Program-made: the position numbers and the translations under genes
In this document: piece after piece, positions 1-10,460 of the stretch
Layout of the letters: each line of letters opens with the position of its first letter
Numbering within the stretch: position 1 is the stretch's first letter
Notes under the pieces: generated by a model
Told to the model about the DNA's origin: nothing
What the model saw: the letters and a program-made list of their open reading frames with translations, nothing else
The model's database searches: none
Origin: CAVPHV01 sp963704825
GTDB lineage: Bacteria > Actinomycetota > Acidimicrobiia > Spongiisociales > UBA5794
DNA length: 64,000 nucleotides
NCBI GenBank assembly: GCA_963704825.1
Contig: CAVPHV010000005.1
Location: 335,553-399,552 of the forward strand
Direction of reading: 5' to 3'

Positions 1-1735
1 GATAGATCTCACGAACGGCTTGGGCATAGCCGACGAGATGATGCTCCTCGGTCTCCTCCGGCCAACCGAACAACACGGTGTTCGCCTTGAGCGGCCCGAG
101 CCCAAACGACTGGACGATAACGGGGAGGGCCTCCATGGCGTCGGGGGCCAACACTGCGCGACCGTGCACGTCGAGTTGGAGCCGTGCAATCTGGGCCTCG
201 AGCAGCTCCTGCTGCTCTCGCCGCTCTTTGCGCTTCACCGCTCCCTCTCCGACGACGATCTGTACGGCAGCGGTCAGACCGCTGGCTCCCTCGAGCCAGG
301 ACGCAAACTCCAAAAGACGCTCGCGTCGGCGCGGATCCGCCGAGAATGCGAGGACCTGGGGTCGCCAGCTGCGAGGATTCGCCTCCTCCGCCGTCATGGC
401 TCTGATACTCTCCTTGGCCCGCTGGAAGTAGTACGAACGGCTGGCGTCCGCCCACCGCTTCGGCCGGTCCAGGCGCCGCAGATACTGGTGGATCCCCAAC
501 AGCACCAAGATCGCAGCAGCCCCGGCAACGGCGTTGATCGCCAACATGGCGCCGACGCACAAGATGGTCCCCAGCAGGCTGAGCCGGCGGTCGAAGAAGC
601 GGAAGCGGGGACGGAAGGAAGGGCTCGCCGCCCTGGCTTCGTAGTACGTCGCGTAGTTCAGCAAACCGTACGAGATCAGGAAGAACATCGACACGATCGG
701 GGCGATCGCATTCAGATTCCCGATGGCAACGGTACCCAGAGCAATTGCCAGGGAAAGGAGAACGGCGCGGCGCGGATTTGATGTCGGACCGTGGCCCTTG
801 GCGAAGATATTGAGGACGGGAAACACCCGGTCGGACGCCAGCGACTGGAGGATGCGAGGTGCTCCCAGGAAGGACGCCATGGCCGACGAGAGCGTTGCGG
901 CGACGACCCCGGCACTGATCAGAGGACCGAACCATGCGATGGAACCCATGATGCCCGTGTCTTCGATCAGCTCCTCCGACGAAGCGTTGCCGGCCAGGAG
1001 CACCGCGACGGACACATAGATCACCACCGACACGCCGACGGCCATGAAGGTACCCAACGGCAGGCTGCGTCCGGGATCTCGGAGATCGCCTGACATGCTC
1101 ACACCTTGGGTGAAACCGGTCACGGCTGGGAAGAAGATCGCAAACAGAGCCCAGAACCCGAGTACCGAGGCGGGAGGAGACCAACCGCTTGAAGCCGTCG
1201 TGGGGTTGAAGCCGGAGATGCCACCGAGGTAGAAGGAGGCGAGCGCGGCTACGAGGAACGCCATCACGACAAACTGGAACCGACTGGCCGCGTCTGCGCC
1301 GAGCCACGAGAAGCCGAACAACACCATGACTGCGGCGACGGCAACGACCTGGGGCGCCTGGCCCGCCTCGATGCCGCTCATCGACGCGACTGCCTCGCCG
1401 AAACCGACGGCGTAGAACGCGATCGACACCGACTGGGCAAGGAAGAGCACGATGCCGATCGCTCCTCCGAATTCGACCCCGAGCGTGCGCGAGATCATGT
1501 AGTAGTCGCCGCCACCCTTGACATCGATGTTGGTCGCGATCGCCGCAAGCGAGATGCTGGTCAGCACCGAGACCGCGTTGGCAATCGCAATGATGATGAG
1601 AGCATTTCGCAGTCCGGCACTGCCCACCACAAAGCCGAGTCGCAGAAAGAGGATGATGCCGAGAATGGTCAGGATCGACGGCGTGAAGACGCCGACAAAG
1701 GTGCCGAGCGTACCTTGGGTCTTCTGCTCGGTCAC
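1..1735 (-). CDS. SLC12-type cation-chloride cotransporter / APC-superfamily permease (3' end outside window)
   Basis: A GTG-initiated frame runs from 1735 off the left edge (578 codons without a stop). It opens with GVFTPSILTILG (residues 15-26), the conserved first membrane helix of Na-K-Cl/K-Cl cotransporters, followed by many hydrophobic helices to about residue 430. A soluble C-terminal part with RSWRPQVLAFSA follows, as in the cytoplasmic domain of SLC12 proteins. The family couples chloride movement to Na+ or K+, although bacterial members may carry amino acids. GGGAAGG lies 11 nt before the GTG, and the frame is open for a few codons upstream with no ATG. A longer Arg-rich open frame on the same strand is a shadow. 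Family call firm, substrate unknown. Confidence 0.85.
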   Translation of the reverse strand, partial: MTEQKTQGTLGTFVGVFTPSILTILGIILFLRLGFVVGSAGLRNALIIIAIANAVSVLTSISLAAIATNIDVKGGGDYYMISRTLGVEFGGAIGIVLFLAQSVSIAFYAVGFGEAVASMSGIEAGQAPQVVAVAAVMVLFGFSWLGADAASRFQFVVMAFLVAALASFYLGGISGFNPTTASSGWSPPASVLGFWALFAIFFPAVTGFTQGVSMSGDLRDPGRSLPLGTFMAVGVSVVIYVSVAVLLAGNASSEELIEDTGIMGSIAWFGPLISAGVVAATLSSAMASFLGAPRILQSLASDRVFPVLNIFAKGHGPTSNPRRAVLLSLAIALGTVAIGNLNAIAPIVSMFFLISYGLLNYATYYEARAASPSFRPRFRFFDRRLSLLGTILCVGAMLAINAVAGAAAILVLLGIHQYLRRLDRPKRWADASRSYYFQRAKESIRAMTAEEANPRSWRPQVLAFSADPRRRERLLEFASWLEGASGLTAAVQIVVGEGAVKRKERREQQELLEAQIARLQLDVHGRAVLAPDAMEALPVIVQSFGLGPLKANTVLFGWPEETEEHHLVGYAQAVREIY

Positions 1736-1901
1736 AAGGCGTTGGACCTTCCCGGGGCCGCACGACGGATTCGCGCAGAGCGCGCCGAATCGTAGATGAA
1801 ACGAACGGCACTTGGCGGGACCACGGTCCAGTATCTATGGACCGCAGTTCGTCGACCACACCCGGAGCACGGCAACCGCGCCCGAATCATCGGCGTCTGG
1901 A

Positions 1902-2534
1902 TCAGGGTGTGTAGGCGTCACCCCAGTTGAGGCTCACGAACTCGATGCCGTCCTTGGCCAGTACGGAGCCGATCAGGCCGTAGAGCCAGCCCCGGCCGGG
2001 TGTGGTGAGGTAGAAGTCGTGAACCGGCACCACCTGCTGCGGAGCCAGCCGGCGGGCAAACTCAACCGATGCGGTCGCCGATCCCCACGGCGTCATCAGG
2101 GGCAGCGCAAGCACCCGGCCGGTGAAGGTCGGCTGGTAGCTGTCACCCGGCTGGGTATAGAGATCGCCGACCGAGTAGCTCCGGTTGGGTGGGCGTGCCC
2201 CCGTCGGGACTTCCTCATGGAGCACATCCTCCGAGAGGACCCCATCGGGATTGGCCGTCACGACTTCGATGCCGTGCGGCTCGAGCAGCGCCCCCACGGC
2301 CTCGTTGGAGTGGACCTCCACGTCGTTGCCGCGGTCGATCACCCACTTCACGAACGCGGGACTGACATGGTCACCGTGTTCGTGCGTGATCAAGATTCGA
2401 TGGACGTCGCCGATCGTGTCCAAGTCGATCTCGCCCGATTCGAAGGTGTGGAACCCCGGATCGAACATCGTGATCACACCGAAGTCATCGGCGACCAGCA
2501 CACAGGAATCGGTCAACCGCCGTATCTCAGCCAT
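1902..2534 (-). CDS. MBL-fold metal-dependent hydrolase (UlaG-like)
   Basis: A 210-aa protein whose HEHGDH motif at residues 51-56 matches the HxHxDH zinc-binding signature of the metallo-beta-lactamase superfamily. A DPG motif at residues 25-27 and a late DFYL segment after VVPVHD fit the remaining metal ligands. Length and the short N-terminal strand pair suggest the UlaG/YtnP-like L-ascorbate lactonase or general hydrolase branch, probably a soluble cytoplasmic enzyme. It lies 18 bp downstream of the saccharopine-dehydrogenase-like gene on the same strand and is probably cotranscribed. The substrate cannot be inferred from sequence. Confidence 0.85.
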   Translation of the reverse strand: MAEIRRLTDSCVLVADDFGVITMFDPGFHTFESGEIDLDTIGDVHRILITHEHGDHVSPAFVKWVIDRGNDVEVHSNEAVGALLEPHGIEVVTANPDGVLSEDVLHEEVPTGARPPNRSYSVGDLYTQPGDSYQPTFTGRVLALPLMTPWGSATASVEFARRLAPQQVVPVHDFYLTTPGRGWLYGLIGSVLAKDGIEFVSLNWGDAYTP

Positions 2535-2552
2535 GGTTCTCTCCTCGTTGGT

Positions 2553-3722
2553 TCACAGTATGTGGGAGACCGTCACCTGGGTGATGATCCCTCGTTCCTC
2601 GAGTTCCTTCAGGAACGGCTCGGGTTCAAAGGCACGCTCTGGAGGATGGACACCTGGAGCCACCTTGCCGGCCGCCATCCATGCCGCGGCGCGAGCGGGT
2701 AGCACCCCGGTGGGGAGGGCGCCCTTGAGGGTCAGCATCCCCATGCGGAAGGTCACCGGCGCACCGTCGGCCGTCCCGGAGACCTCAGATACGATCTCCT
2801 TTGCCCAGTCGCCGGGAGGATTCTCCGGCGCCGTCAAGATCGCATAGGCAGACGGAACGAAGTCGGCCATCATCGCAATCATCACATCACGGGGAACCAC
2901 GGTTTCGCCACCGACGGAGACGGGTTCGGTCCGATCGAACCCGAAGTCGGCGAGCACCCTGACCTTCTCTACCGTCTCGCGGTCCATTCCCCAGAAGTTG
3001 ATCTTGAAGAACACGTCACGAACGCCCTTGGCAGCGAAGCTCACCGGCAACGTAGCCACCTCGGAATGCAGCGACAGGTGCATCGGGAGGATGCCGAGTG
3101 GACCGGTGAACTGGTAGTCCTCAAACTCGGTCAGCGGCTCGCAGGACACGAACTCGCCGTTGCGGTACACCATCGGCTCCTGCGTCATCTCGTCGATGAT
3201 CGTCGGCACCGCGTAGGTGAACCGCATGGTGCCAGGCGGTGGTGGCTTCACCCCGTCGTAGATGCGGATGGCGTCGATGGTGTCGAGGCGGTCGGCGGCG
3301 TAGCGGGCCAGGATGTTGGGTGCGCCCGGAGCCGAGCCCATGCCGAGCACCGCAGACACACCGGCGGCGGCAAACCGGTCGTTCAGTTCCAACTGCTTGC
3401 GAGTGCCGTGGAACAGACCGCCGAGGTCGACATAGTGCGTGCCGGCCGCCAGGCAGGCCTCCATCACGGCCAGATTGGTGTAGTAGACCGTGGCGTTGAC
3501 ACAGGCGTCGGCGGGTTCGAGCAGAGCCACGAGGCCGCCATGATCGTTGAGGTCGACCTCGACCGTCGAAAGCGTCGGACTGTCGAGGTAGTCGGCGACC
3601 GCGGCCGCCGCCTCCATGTCTCGGTCGGCGAGCACCACCTCGTCGACCCGGGGATTGATGGTGAGGTCCTCAACGGCCAACGCCCCCATCTTCCCAGCCC
3701 CACCGAGCACGACGATCCGCAT
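2553..3722 (-). CDS. saccharopine dehydrogenase family NAD(P)-binding oxidoreductase
   Basis: A 389-aa protein that begins MRIVVLGGAGKMG, a Rossmann dinucleotide-binding GxGxxG-type loop, followed by an acidic strand end (VVLADRD) and HYVDLGG, typical of saccharopine dehydrogenase/reductase family proteins. The family makes or oxidises secondary amines such as saccharopine or carboxynorspermidine. The actual substrate here is unknown. The start at 3722 is supported by AAGGAG six bases upstream. A much longer open frame continuing upstream to about 6188 is antisense to the ABC transporter genes and is not real. Likely first gene of a two-gene unit with the MBL hydrolase. Confidence 0.85.
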   Translation of the reverse strand: MRIVVLGGAGKMGALAVEDLTINPRVDEVVLADRDMEAAAAVADYLDSPTLSTVEVDLNDHGGLVALLEPADACVNATVYYTNLAVMEACLAAGTHYVDLGGLFHGTRKQLELNDRFAAAGVSAVLGMGSAPGAPNILARYAADRLDTIDAIRIYDGVKPPPPGTMRFTYAVPTIIDEMTQEPMVYRNGEFVSCEPLTEFEDYQFTGPLGILPMHLSLHSEVATLPVSFAAKGVRDVFFKINFWGMDRETVEKVRVLADFGFDRTEPVSVGGETVVPRDVMIAMMADFVPSAYAILTAPENPPGDWAKEIVSEVSGTADGAPVTFRMGMLTLKGALPTGVLPARAAAWMAAGKVAPGVHPPERAFEPEPFLKELEERGIITQVTVSHIL

Positions 3723-3885
3723 CAGGCACTCCTTGATCGAAGCCGAACCACGACGCGATGCTACCGCCAGGTCGGGGCGGTAGCGTCGTGCGGGTGGCTG
3801 GGCCAGATCGGCTGAAGTCCCAGGTCGGCGGATAGTGCCACAACGCGACTCGGGCGATCGGGACGCTGGGTCTAGGCTGGCAGCG

Positions 3886-3903
3886 ACCGGCCTCGAAGCC
3901 GGT
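3886..3903 (+). promoter_or_regulatory. small hairpin in the 5' leader of the BMP operon
   Basis: ACCGGC and GCCGGT form a perfect 6-bp stem around a 6-nt loop, ending 41 bases before the lipoprotein start codon. It lies in the divergent gap 3723-3944. A weak -10-like TAGGCT sits at 3873-3878, without a clear -35. It may be a leader structure; function is unproven. Confidence 0.3.
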
Positions 3904-3944
3904 GATTGCGCTGGCTCACGGTCTCGAGAAGGAGAACCAACAAG

Positions 3945-5297
3945 ATGAGCGGACGACGTTGGGCACCGTTGTTGATATTGCTGGTTGTGTTCGCCATGGT
4001 TGCCGCCGCCTGCGGCGACGATGACGACGCCACCACGACCACCGCGGAGGCTGGAGGCGAAACCACCACCACCGCCGCAGGTGGAGAAACCACCACCACC
4101 GCAGCGGGTGGAGAGACCACCACCACTGCTGGCGGCGAAACCACCACCACCGCCGAAGCAATGACCGTCCCCGAGGACTTCCAGGTCGGCATGATCCTGG
4201 TTGGTCCCCAGAACGACCGCGGCTGGTCGCAAGCACACTACGACGCCGGCCTCTACATGATGGGCAAGCTCGGTTTGCCAGAGTCGAACCTCATCGTGCT
4301 CGACAAGATGAACACAGCGGATCGTCCCGAGACGACGATTCCCGACGTGGTCGCCGACATGGTCGACCAGGGCGCCGACCTGATCTTCGCCACCTCCGAT
4401 GACATGAAGGACGGCATCGAAGAAGCCGCCGCGGCGTTCCCTGAGGTGCCGATGGTCTGGTCTTCGGGCGACAACGCCTGGGTCGAGGGCAAGGACTATC
4501 GCGCCGACCTCACCAATCTGGCCAATATCATGGGTCGGATGGAGTACGGCAAGGCGATCGCCGGCTGCGCCGCAGCCCTGACCACCGACACCGGCAAGAT
4601 CTCCTACCTCGGACCGCTGATCAACGACGAGACCCGTCGCCTGGTCAACTCCGCCTACCTCGGAGCGCAGTACTGCTACGAGAACTACGCCGGCGGCGAC
4701 CCTGCCGCGCTGGGCTTTGACGTCAAGTGGATCGGCTTCTGGTTCAACATCCCGGGCTTCACCCTCGACCCGACCCAGGTCACCAATGAGTTCCTGGCAG
4801 CCGGTTCGGATGTAGTGATCTCGGGCATTGACACCACCGAAGCGCTGGTCCGTGCCGGCCAGGCACAGGAATCCGGCGAAGCCGTATGGGCGATCCCCTA
4901 CGACTACCAGGATGCCTGCGCTGAAGCACCGGACGCCTGCCTGGGCGTGCCCTACTTCCATTGGGGCCCGTCGTACCTGCAGACCGCCAACAATGTGCTC
5001 GACGGCACCTTCAGCAACGAGTTCTGGTGGCTCGGCCCCGACTGGACCGACATCAACAACCAGGACACGACGGCGATTGGCTGGGTCACCGGAGCCGGCC
5101 TCGCCCCAGAGGCGGCGACGACGCTCGACACCTTCATCGCAGGTCTGGCCAGCGGCGATATCGACCTCTGGGTCGGTCCGCTGAACTACCAGGACGGTTC
5201 GGCATGGCTCGCCGATGGCGAGAAGGCCAGCGACTTCCAGGTGTGGTACACCGAGCAGCTGCTCGAGGGCATCGTGGGTGCCAGCGCTGCTGAATAG
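3945..5297 (+). CDS. BMP family ABC transporter substrate-binding lipoprotein
   Basis: A 450-aa protein with a signal peptide ending in a lipobox (VAAAC, Cys23), so it should be lipid-anchored outside the membrane. A Thr-rich linker with repeated GGETTTTA units (residues 30-70) precedes the binding domain, which opens with FQVGMILVGPQNDRGWS and carries the DQGADLIFATSDD strand typical of the BmpA/Med family. These proteins bind purine nucleosides in characterised cases. The ATG at 3945 is chosen because AGAAGGAG lies 10 nt upstream; an upstream in-frame ATG at 3906 would precede the signal peptide and lacks an RBS. First gene of the importer operon and 4 bp from the ATPase gene. Confidence 0.93.
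   Translation: MSGRRWAPLLILLVVFAMVAAACGDDDDATTTTAEAGGETTTTAAGGETTTTAAGGETTTTAGGETTTTAEAMTVPEDFQVGMILVGPQNDRGWSQAHYDAGLYMMGKLGLPESNLIVLDKMNTADRPETTIPDVVADMVDQGADLIFATSDDMKDGIEEAAAAFPEVPMVWSSGDNAWVEGKDYRADLTNLANIMGRMEYGKAIAGCAAALTTDTGKISYLGPLINDETRRLVNSAYLGAQYCYENYAGGDPAALGFDVKWIGFWFNIPGFTLDPTQVTNEFLAAGSDVVISGIDTTEALVRAGQAQESGEAVWAIPYDYQDACAEAPDACLGVPYFHWGPSYLQTANNVLDGTFSNEFWWLGPDWTDINNQDTTAIGWVTGAGLAPEAATTLDTFIAGLASGDIDLWVGPLNYQDGSAWLADGEKASDFQVWYTEQLLEGIVGASAAE
4032..4154 (+). repeat. in-frame GGETTTTA linker repeats in the BMP lipoprotein
   Basis: Four to five tandem copies of a roughly 24-27-bp unit encoding (A)GGETTTTA sit between the lipidated Cys and the binding domain. They form a flexible extracytoplasmic tether. 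The spacing and the coding frame exclude a CRISPR array. Such repeats are prone to copy-number change by slippage. Confidence 0.8.
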
Positions 5298-5300
5298 CGG

Positions 5301-6790
<1,490 letters not shown>

Positions 6791-6794
<4 letters not shown>

Positions 6795-7864
6795 GCGACT
6801 GGTTCTCCCGCGCCAAAGGCCCGCTGCTATCCGTCGGGTTGGCGCTCGCCGCCACCGTGGTGCTGCTGCTCGTCGTCGGTGCTCCCCCCTTCGACGCCTT
6901 GCGTCAGGTCTTCGACGGTTCGCTGGGACGGCTCTCCAAGATCCCCGACACCCTGCTCGCCTGGGTGCCGTTGACGCTGGCGTCGGCCGGGCTCATCGTC
7001 ACCTTCCAGGCCGGGATGTGGAATCTCGGGGTCGAGGGCCAGATCGTGATGGGGGCGATCGGCTCGGCCTGGGTGGTGAGAGAGATCAGCGGCCCGGCCG
7101 CGTTGGTGATTCTGCTGGCCGTCGTGGTCGGAGCCCTGTTCGGCGTTGGCTGGGCCCTGATCCCGGGATGGTTGCGAACCCGGTTCGGCGTGCACGAGAT
7201 CTTCTCCGGCGTCGCGCTCAACTTCCTGGCCGGTTCGCTTGCGGTGTTCCTGATCATCGGGCCGTGGTCTCGCCAGGGCATCGCTTCGACCAGTGGAACG
7301 GATCCGTTCAACGAGTCGTACTGGCTCCCCACCGCCGGAGCGGACGACTACTCGTGGCTTGCCATCCTGATCGCGATCGTCGCGGTGATCGGCGTCGCCG
7401 GGTTGATGGCGGGAACCCGCTACGGGCTGCGGTTGAAGGCGGTCGGCAAGAACTCCAACAGCGCTTTCCTCATGGGCATCCCGACCAGCGCCTACATGCT
7501 ATCGGCCTTCGCCATTTGCGGGGCGCTCGCGGGCGTGGCCGGGACCGTCCAGGCGCTCGCCTTTCACCACAAACTGGTGCCCTCGATATCGGGCGGCTAC
7601 GGGTTCCTTGCCATTCTGGTGGTGCTGTTGGCCGGGTTCCGGGCGGTCTGGACTGCTCCCATCGCACTCTTCTTCGCCGCGGTGCTGGTCGGCAGTACCC
7701 AACTGTCGCTGCGGCTCGACATCGACTCGTCGCTGGCCGGCGTCATGCAGGGCATGCTGGTCCTGTTCATCCTCCTCGTCGGTGGCTGGCAGGCCCGCCG
7801 CACCCCGGTTCCGGGCGGCGAAACGCTCGAGGTGACTCCTGCCGACGAGCTCGGGCGGAGCTGA
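6791..7864 (+). CDS. ABC transporter permease, nucleoside importer (YufP-like)
   Basis: A 357-aa integral membrane protein. Its first helix (residues about 12-30) is followed by the conserved GLIVTFQAGMWNLGVEGQ segment, characteristic of the BPD_transp_2 permeases of nucleoside and simple-sugar importers. The GTG start overlaps the ATPase stop by 4 bases (GTGA), indicating translational coupling. It pairs with the next permease to form the membrane channel. The C-terminal tail after about residue 335 is hydrophilic. Confidence 0.92.
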
Positions 7865-7869
7865 CAGAC

Positions 7870-8808
7870 ATGGAAGTCCTCGCCGCCATCATTGCCGCCG
7901 CCACCCCGCTGGTGTTCGCTTCCATCGGCGAGACGATCACCGAAAAGGCCGGTGTGGTGAACCTCTCGCTCGACGGCAGCATCCTGCTGTCGGCCATGAC
8001 CGGGTTCGCCGCCGCCTATGCGACCGACAGCGTGATCGTCGGCTTCCTGGCGGCGATGGCGGTCTCCGCCGTGGTCGCCACCCTCGTTGCCTTCTCGAGC
8101 ATCAATCTGCGGCTCAACCAGATTGCGGTCGGGTTCGTGCTGTTCCTGCTGACACGGCAGCTGGCGTTGTTTCTCGGCGACTCGTATGTGGGCGTCAACG
8201 GCCCCAAGGTCCCCGCCTGGGACATCCCACTCCTGTCGGACATACCGTTCTTTGGGGCGGTGCTGTTCCAGCACAACGTCTCGGTCTACGCCAGCTTCAT
8301 CGTGATCGCCCTGGCCTGGTGGTTCATCTACCGAACCAGACCAGGCCTGGTACTCCAAGGTGTCGGGGAGCGACCGGAGGCGGCCTTCGCTCGTGGGGTC
8401 CAAGTCAACCGGCTGCGCTATGTGTACACCATCGTCGGTGGTGCGCTGGTCGGGGCGGCGGGCGCCGCAGTCTCACTTGACCAGATCGCCGGCTGGCGCG
8501 AAAACCTGACCACCAACCTGGGATGGATTGCGTTGGCCTTCGTCATCTTCGGTGGCTGGAACCCGCTGCGCGTGGCGCTGGCCTGCTACCTGTATCGGGG
8601 CTTGTTGTTCGTCGCCGGCGAGTTCCAGGTCGAGTTCCCGGACTGGATCCAGGTGCTCACCCAGCTCCCCTTCTTGCTGATGATCCTGATGATCACGGTG
8701 ATCAACACCGATTGGTTCCGCCGCCTCGGTGATCGCTACCCACGCTGGCGCAACTTCCTGGCCTCGGCCGCGCCATCGGGCCTCGGCCAAGTGTTCGTGC
8801 GCGAGTAG
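7870..8808 (+). CDS. ABC transporter permease, nucleoside importer (YufQ-like)
   Basis: A 312-aa membrane protein with SIGETITEKAGVVNLSLDGS near the N-terminus, the signature of the second permease in BMP-type importers, and further helices to residue about 300. The ATG at 7870 lies 5 bp after the upstream stop. It completes the lipoprotein, ATPase, permease, permease order seen in the B. subtilis yufNOPQ arrangement. Last gene of the operon, it converges on the DUF429 gene with 4 bp between stops and no evident terminator hairpin. Confidence 0.92.
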   Translation: MEVLAAIIAAATPLVFASIGETITEKAGVVNLSLDGSILLSAMTGFAAAYATDSVIVGFLAAMAVSAVVATLVAFSSINLRLNQIAVGFVLFLLTRQLALFLGDSYVGVNGPKVPAWDIPLLSDIPFFGAVLFQHNVSVYASFIVIALAWWFIYRTRPGLVLQGVGERPEAAFARGVQVNRLRYVYTIVGGALVGAAGAAVSLDQIAGWRENLTTNLGWIALAFVIFGGWNPLRVALACYLYRGLLFVAGEFQVEFPDWIQVLTQLPFLLMILMITVINTDWFRRLGDRYPRWRNFLASAAPSGLGQVFVRE

Positions 8809-8812
8809 CGGG

Positions 8813-9595
8813 TCAGCGGGACGGGCGATCGAACCTCGGGACCGGATCGACTCGAATGTCATCGCGGTACCGGCCAAACGGGATGGCCACGTGGCCTTCG
8901 GCGGCGGAGCCAAAGAGCCGAACCCGCTCCTCGCCATACCGATCCCATACCGCGGCGATCCACGCACAGAGCCGGGCGTCAAGCCGATCCTCGATCGACT
9001 TGAGCCCACGGCCCCGGGCCGAATCGGGAACGTCGACCGCCGGACCGCGCAGCGGTGGGTCGGCACCGGCAAGCCCATCCAAGAGCCGCGCCAGGTTGCG
9101 CAGCCCAATGCGGCGGCCGTCGACGCTCACGCCCCGCTTCGCCTTGTAGAGGAGCCGCTCCGGCAGACCGAATGCCTCGATCAGCGTCGGATGGGGGTAG
9201 ACCTCCAGCAGCGTGCGCGGCCCGCCCGACCATGGATCCGCAAAGTCGAGTGCGGCGAACCGAGCTGCAAGCTCTTGCCCCCGGATTCGACCGTAGCGGG
9301 AGAGGAACAGCGTTCGGTTCGAGGGATGCGGTCCGGCCTTTCGCCCGCTGTACACCCTGGCCACGTCCGCTTCACTCTGCCGCCGCCCGGTCGAGTTGGG
9401 CACGAGCAGCGGAGCATCGACGGCCACCACAGCGGGGCCGTCGAGTCGCTCGACGAGCCAGTGGACGATCTCGTCGTCGGACCCCAGTTCGCGCTCGTCG
9501 ACGATCCATCCTTCGGCGTCCAGCGCGCAGACACCGGAAGGGTTGCCGTCCGACCAGGCAAGGTCGATACCAAAGCAGCGGGCAGTAGAGACCAT
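8813..9595 (-). CDS. DUF429 family protein (predicted RNase H-like nuclease)
   Basis: A 260-aa protein beginning MVSTARCFGIDLAWS. The GIDLAW(S) strand with its Asp, followed by VVAVDAPLLVPN and later LLEVYPHPTLI, are the conserved blocks of DUF429, which has a predicted RNase H-like fold. No enzymatic activity is established for most members. The start at 9595 was chosen because the GID strand should be at the N-terminus. A longer open frame to 9904 runs antisense to nothing useful and overlaps the CoA-binding gene. Probably stand-alone. Confidence 0.85.
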   Translation of the reverse strand: MVSTARCFGIDLAWSDGNPSGVCALDAEGWIVDERELGSDDEIVHWLVERLDGPAVVAVDAPLLVPNSTGRRQSEADVARVYSGRKAGPHPSNRTLFLSRYGRIRGQELAARFAALDFADPWSGGPRTLLEVYPHPTLIEAFGLPERLLYKAKRGVSVDGRRIGLRNLARLLDGLAGADPPLRGPAVDVPDSARGRGLKSIEDRLDARLCAWIAAVWDRYGEERVRLFGSAAEGHVAIPFGRYRDDIRVDPVPRFDRPSR

Positions 9596-9631
9596 CGCAG
9601 GCAGGCTACGACGATGCCCGCCGGTGTGATT

Positions 9632-9648
9632 CTGTTCGTGCGTGGCTG
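9632..9648 (+). repeat. 17-bp repeat CTGTTCGTGCGTGGCTG, copy 1
   Basis: Identical to bases 10241-10257. It lies in the short gap between the DUF429 gene and the end of the CoA-binding gene. No inverted partner is seen here. Confidence 0.6.
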
Positions 9649-9693
9649 CCGGCGCGCCGATGCCCGGTGCGTCACCCGTGACGGAACTGCAGA

Positions 9694-10170
9694 TCAGACT
9701 CGTTTCGGGATGTTCTTGGTCGGGGCGAGCATGATCTTCATCACCTTGTGGCCGAAGTCGGCAGTCGGGTCGAACATCAGCGGGCAGCCACCGTCGATCA
9801 CTGTGATCCCGTGCTGCCGCCCGTACTCTGCGGCCTCGGGAGAAACGCTGCCCCCGCCAAATCCGCGGTGCATCCAGACATACCCGATACCGACCTCGGC
9901 GCACTCCTCGATCGTGGACTGAGCGGTTGACGGCCGGGTGCCGATCACGACGGCGTCGACGCCGCCGGGGATCGACTTCAGGTCGCGGTAGCAGGGATCG
10001 CCGTCGATCTCGTCGGCATTGGGGTTGACGGCAAACACCTCGTAGCCGCGCTCCTTCAGCCGCTGGTACACGATGTTGCTCCCGTGTCCCTTCGGGTTGC
10101 GGGAAACTCCGGTGACGCCGATTCGCTTCTTGGCGAGGAACTCTGCGGTTGCGTCCTTCATGGTGGGCAT
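9694..10170 (-). CDS. CoA-binding domain protein (YccU-like)
   Basis: A 158-aa protein with the Rossmann-like CoA_binding_2 fold. It shows KRIGVTGVSRNPKGHGSNIV at residues about 15-34, then VFAVNPNADEIDG and YVWMHRGFGGGSVS. This pattern is that of small CoA-binding proteins such as E. coli YccU, whose physiological role is unclear. The ATG at 10170 has AGGAG a few bases upstream. Full length for the family. The gap to the divergent pirin gene carries a repeat hairpin. Confidence 0.9.
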   Translation of the reverse strand: MPTMKDATAEFLAKKRIGVTGVSRNPKGHGSNIVYQRLKERGYEVFAVNPNADEIDGDPCYRDLKSIPGGVDAVVIGTRPSTAQSTIEECAEVGIGYVWMHRGFGGGSVSPEAAEYGRQHGITVIDGGCPLMFDPTADFGHKVMKIMLAPTKNIPKRV

Positions 10171-10240
10171 AGGTGCTCCTAGGTCGACCGCCTCCAGGAT
10201 GGTCCGGAAAAGAGGCCGCTTCCAGGGCTGAAGGCCTCCT

Positions 10241-10294
10241 CTGTTCGTGCGTGGCTGAGGCGCGGTTTCTGGTACCCCAGCCACGCCAGAACAG
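10241..10294 (+). repeat. large inverted repeat, REP-like, containing copy 2 of the 17-bp repeat
   Basis: CTGTTCGTGCGTGGCTG (10241-10257) can pair with CAGCCACGCCAGAACAG (10278-10294) except for two central bases, giving a 17-bp arm with a 20-nt loop. The left arm is identical to 9632-9648. It sits in the 290-bp divergent gap between the CoA-binding and pirin genes (10171-10460). Nothing else is recognised there. Confidence 0.6.
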
Positions 10295-10460
10295 GTTGGG
10301 ACCTCGGCTCTGCCAGAAGGGGGCGGCGAACGCGAGCCTGAAGCTGGATGGGGATGGGCGGGTACTTCTTTGTCGCGCCTTGTGGACATATCCCGGTCAT
10401 CCGTAGCGTTGGCCAGTTGCGTACGCTTCGTGAAGCACCCGATCCGAAAGATACGACCAG

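Noticed and set aside
9..1859. 616-codon minus-strand open frame
   Set aside because: Arg/His-rich, no domains; it is one frame off the cotransporter gene, which carries conserved motifs.
4032..4154. Short regular repeats considered as CRISPR
   Set aside because: They are in frame, encode GGETTTTA and have no unique spacers.
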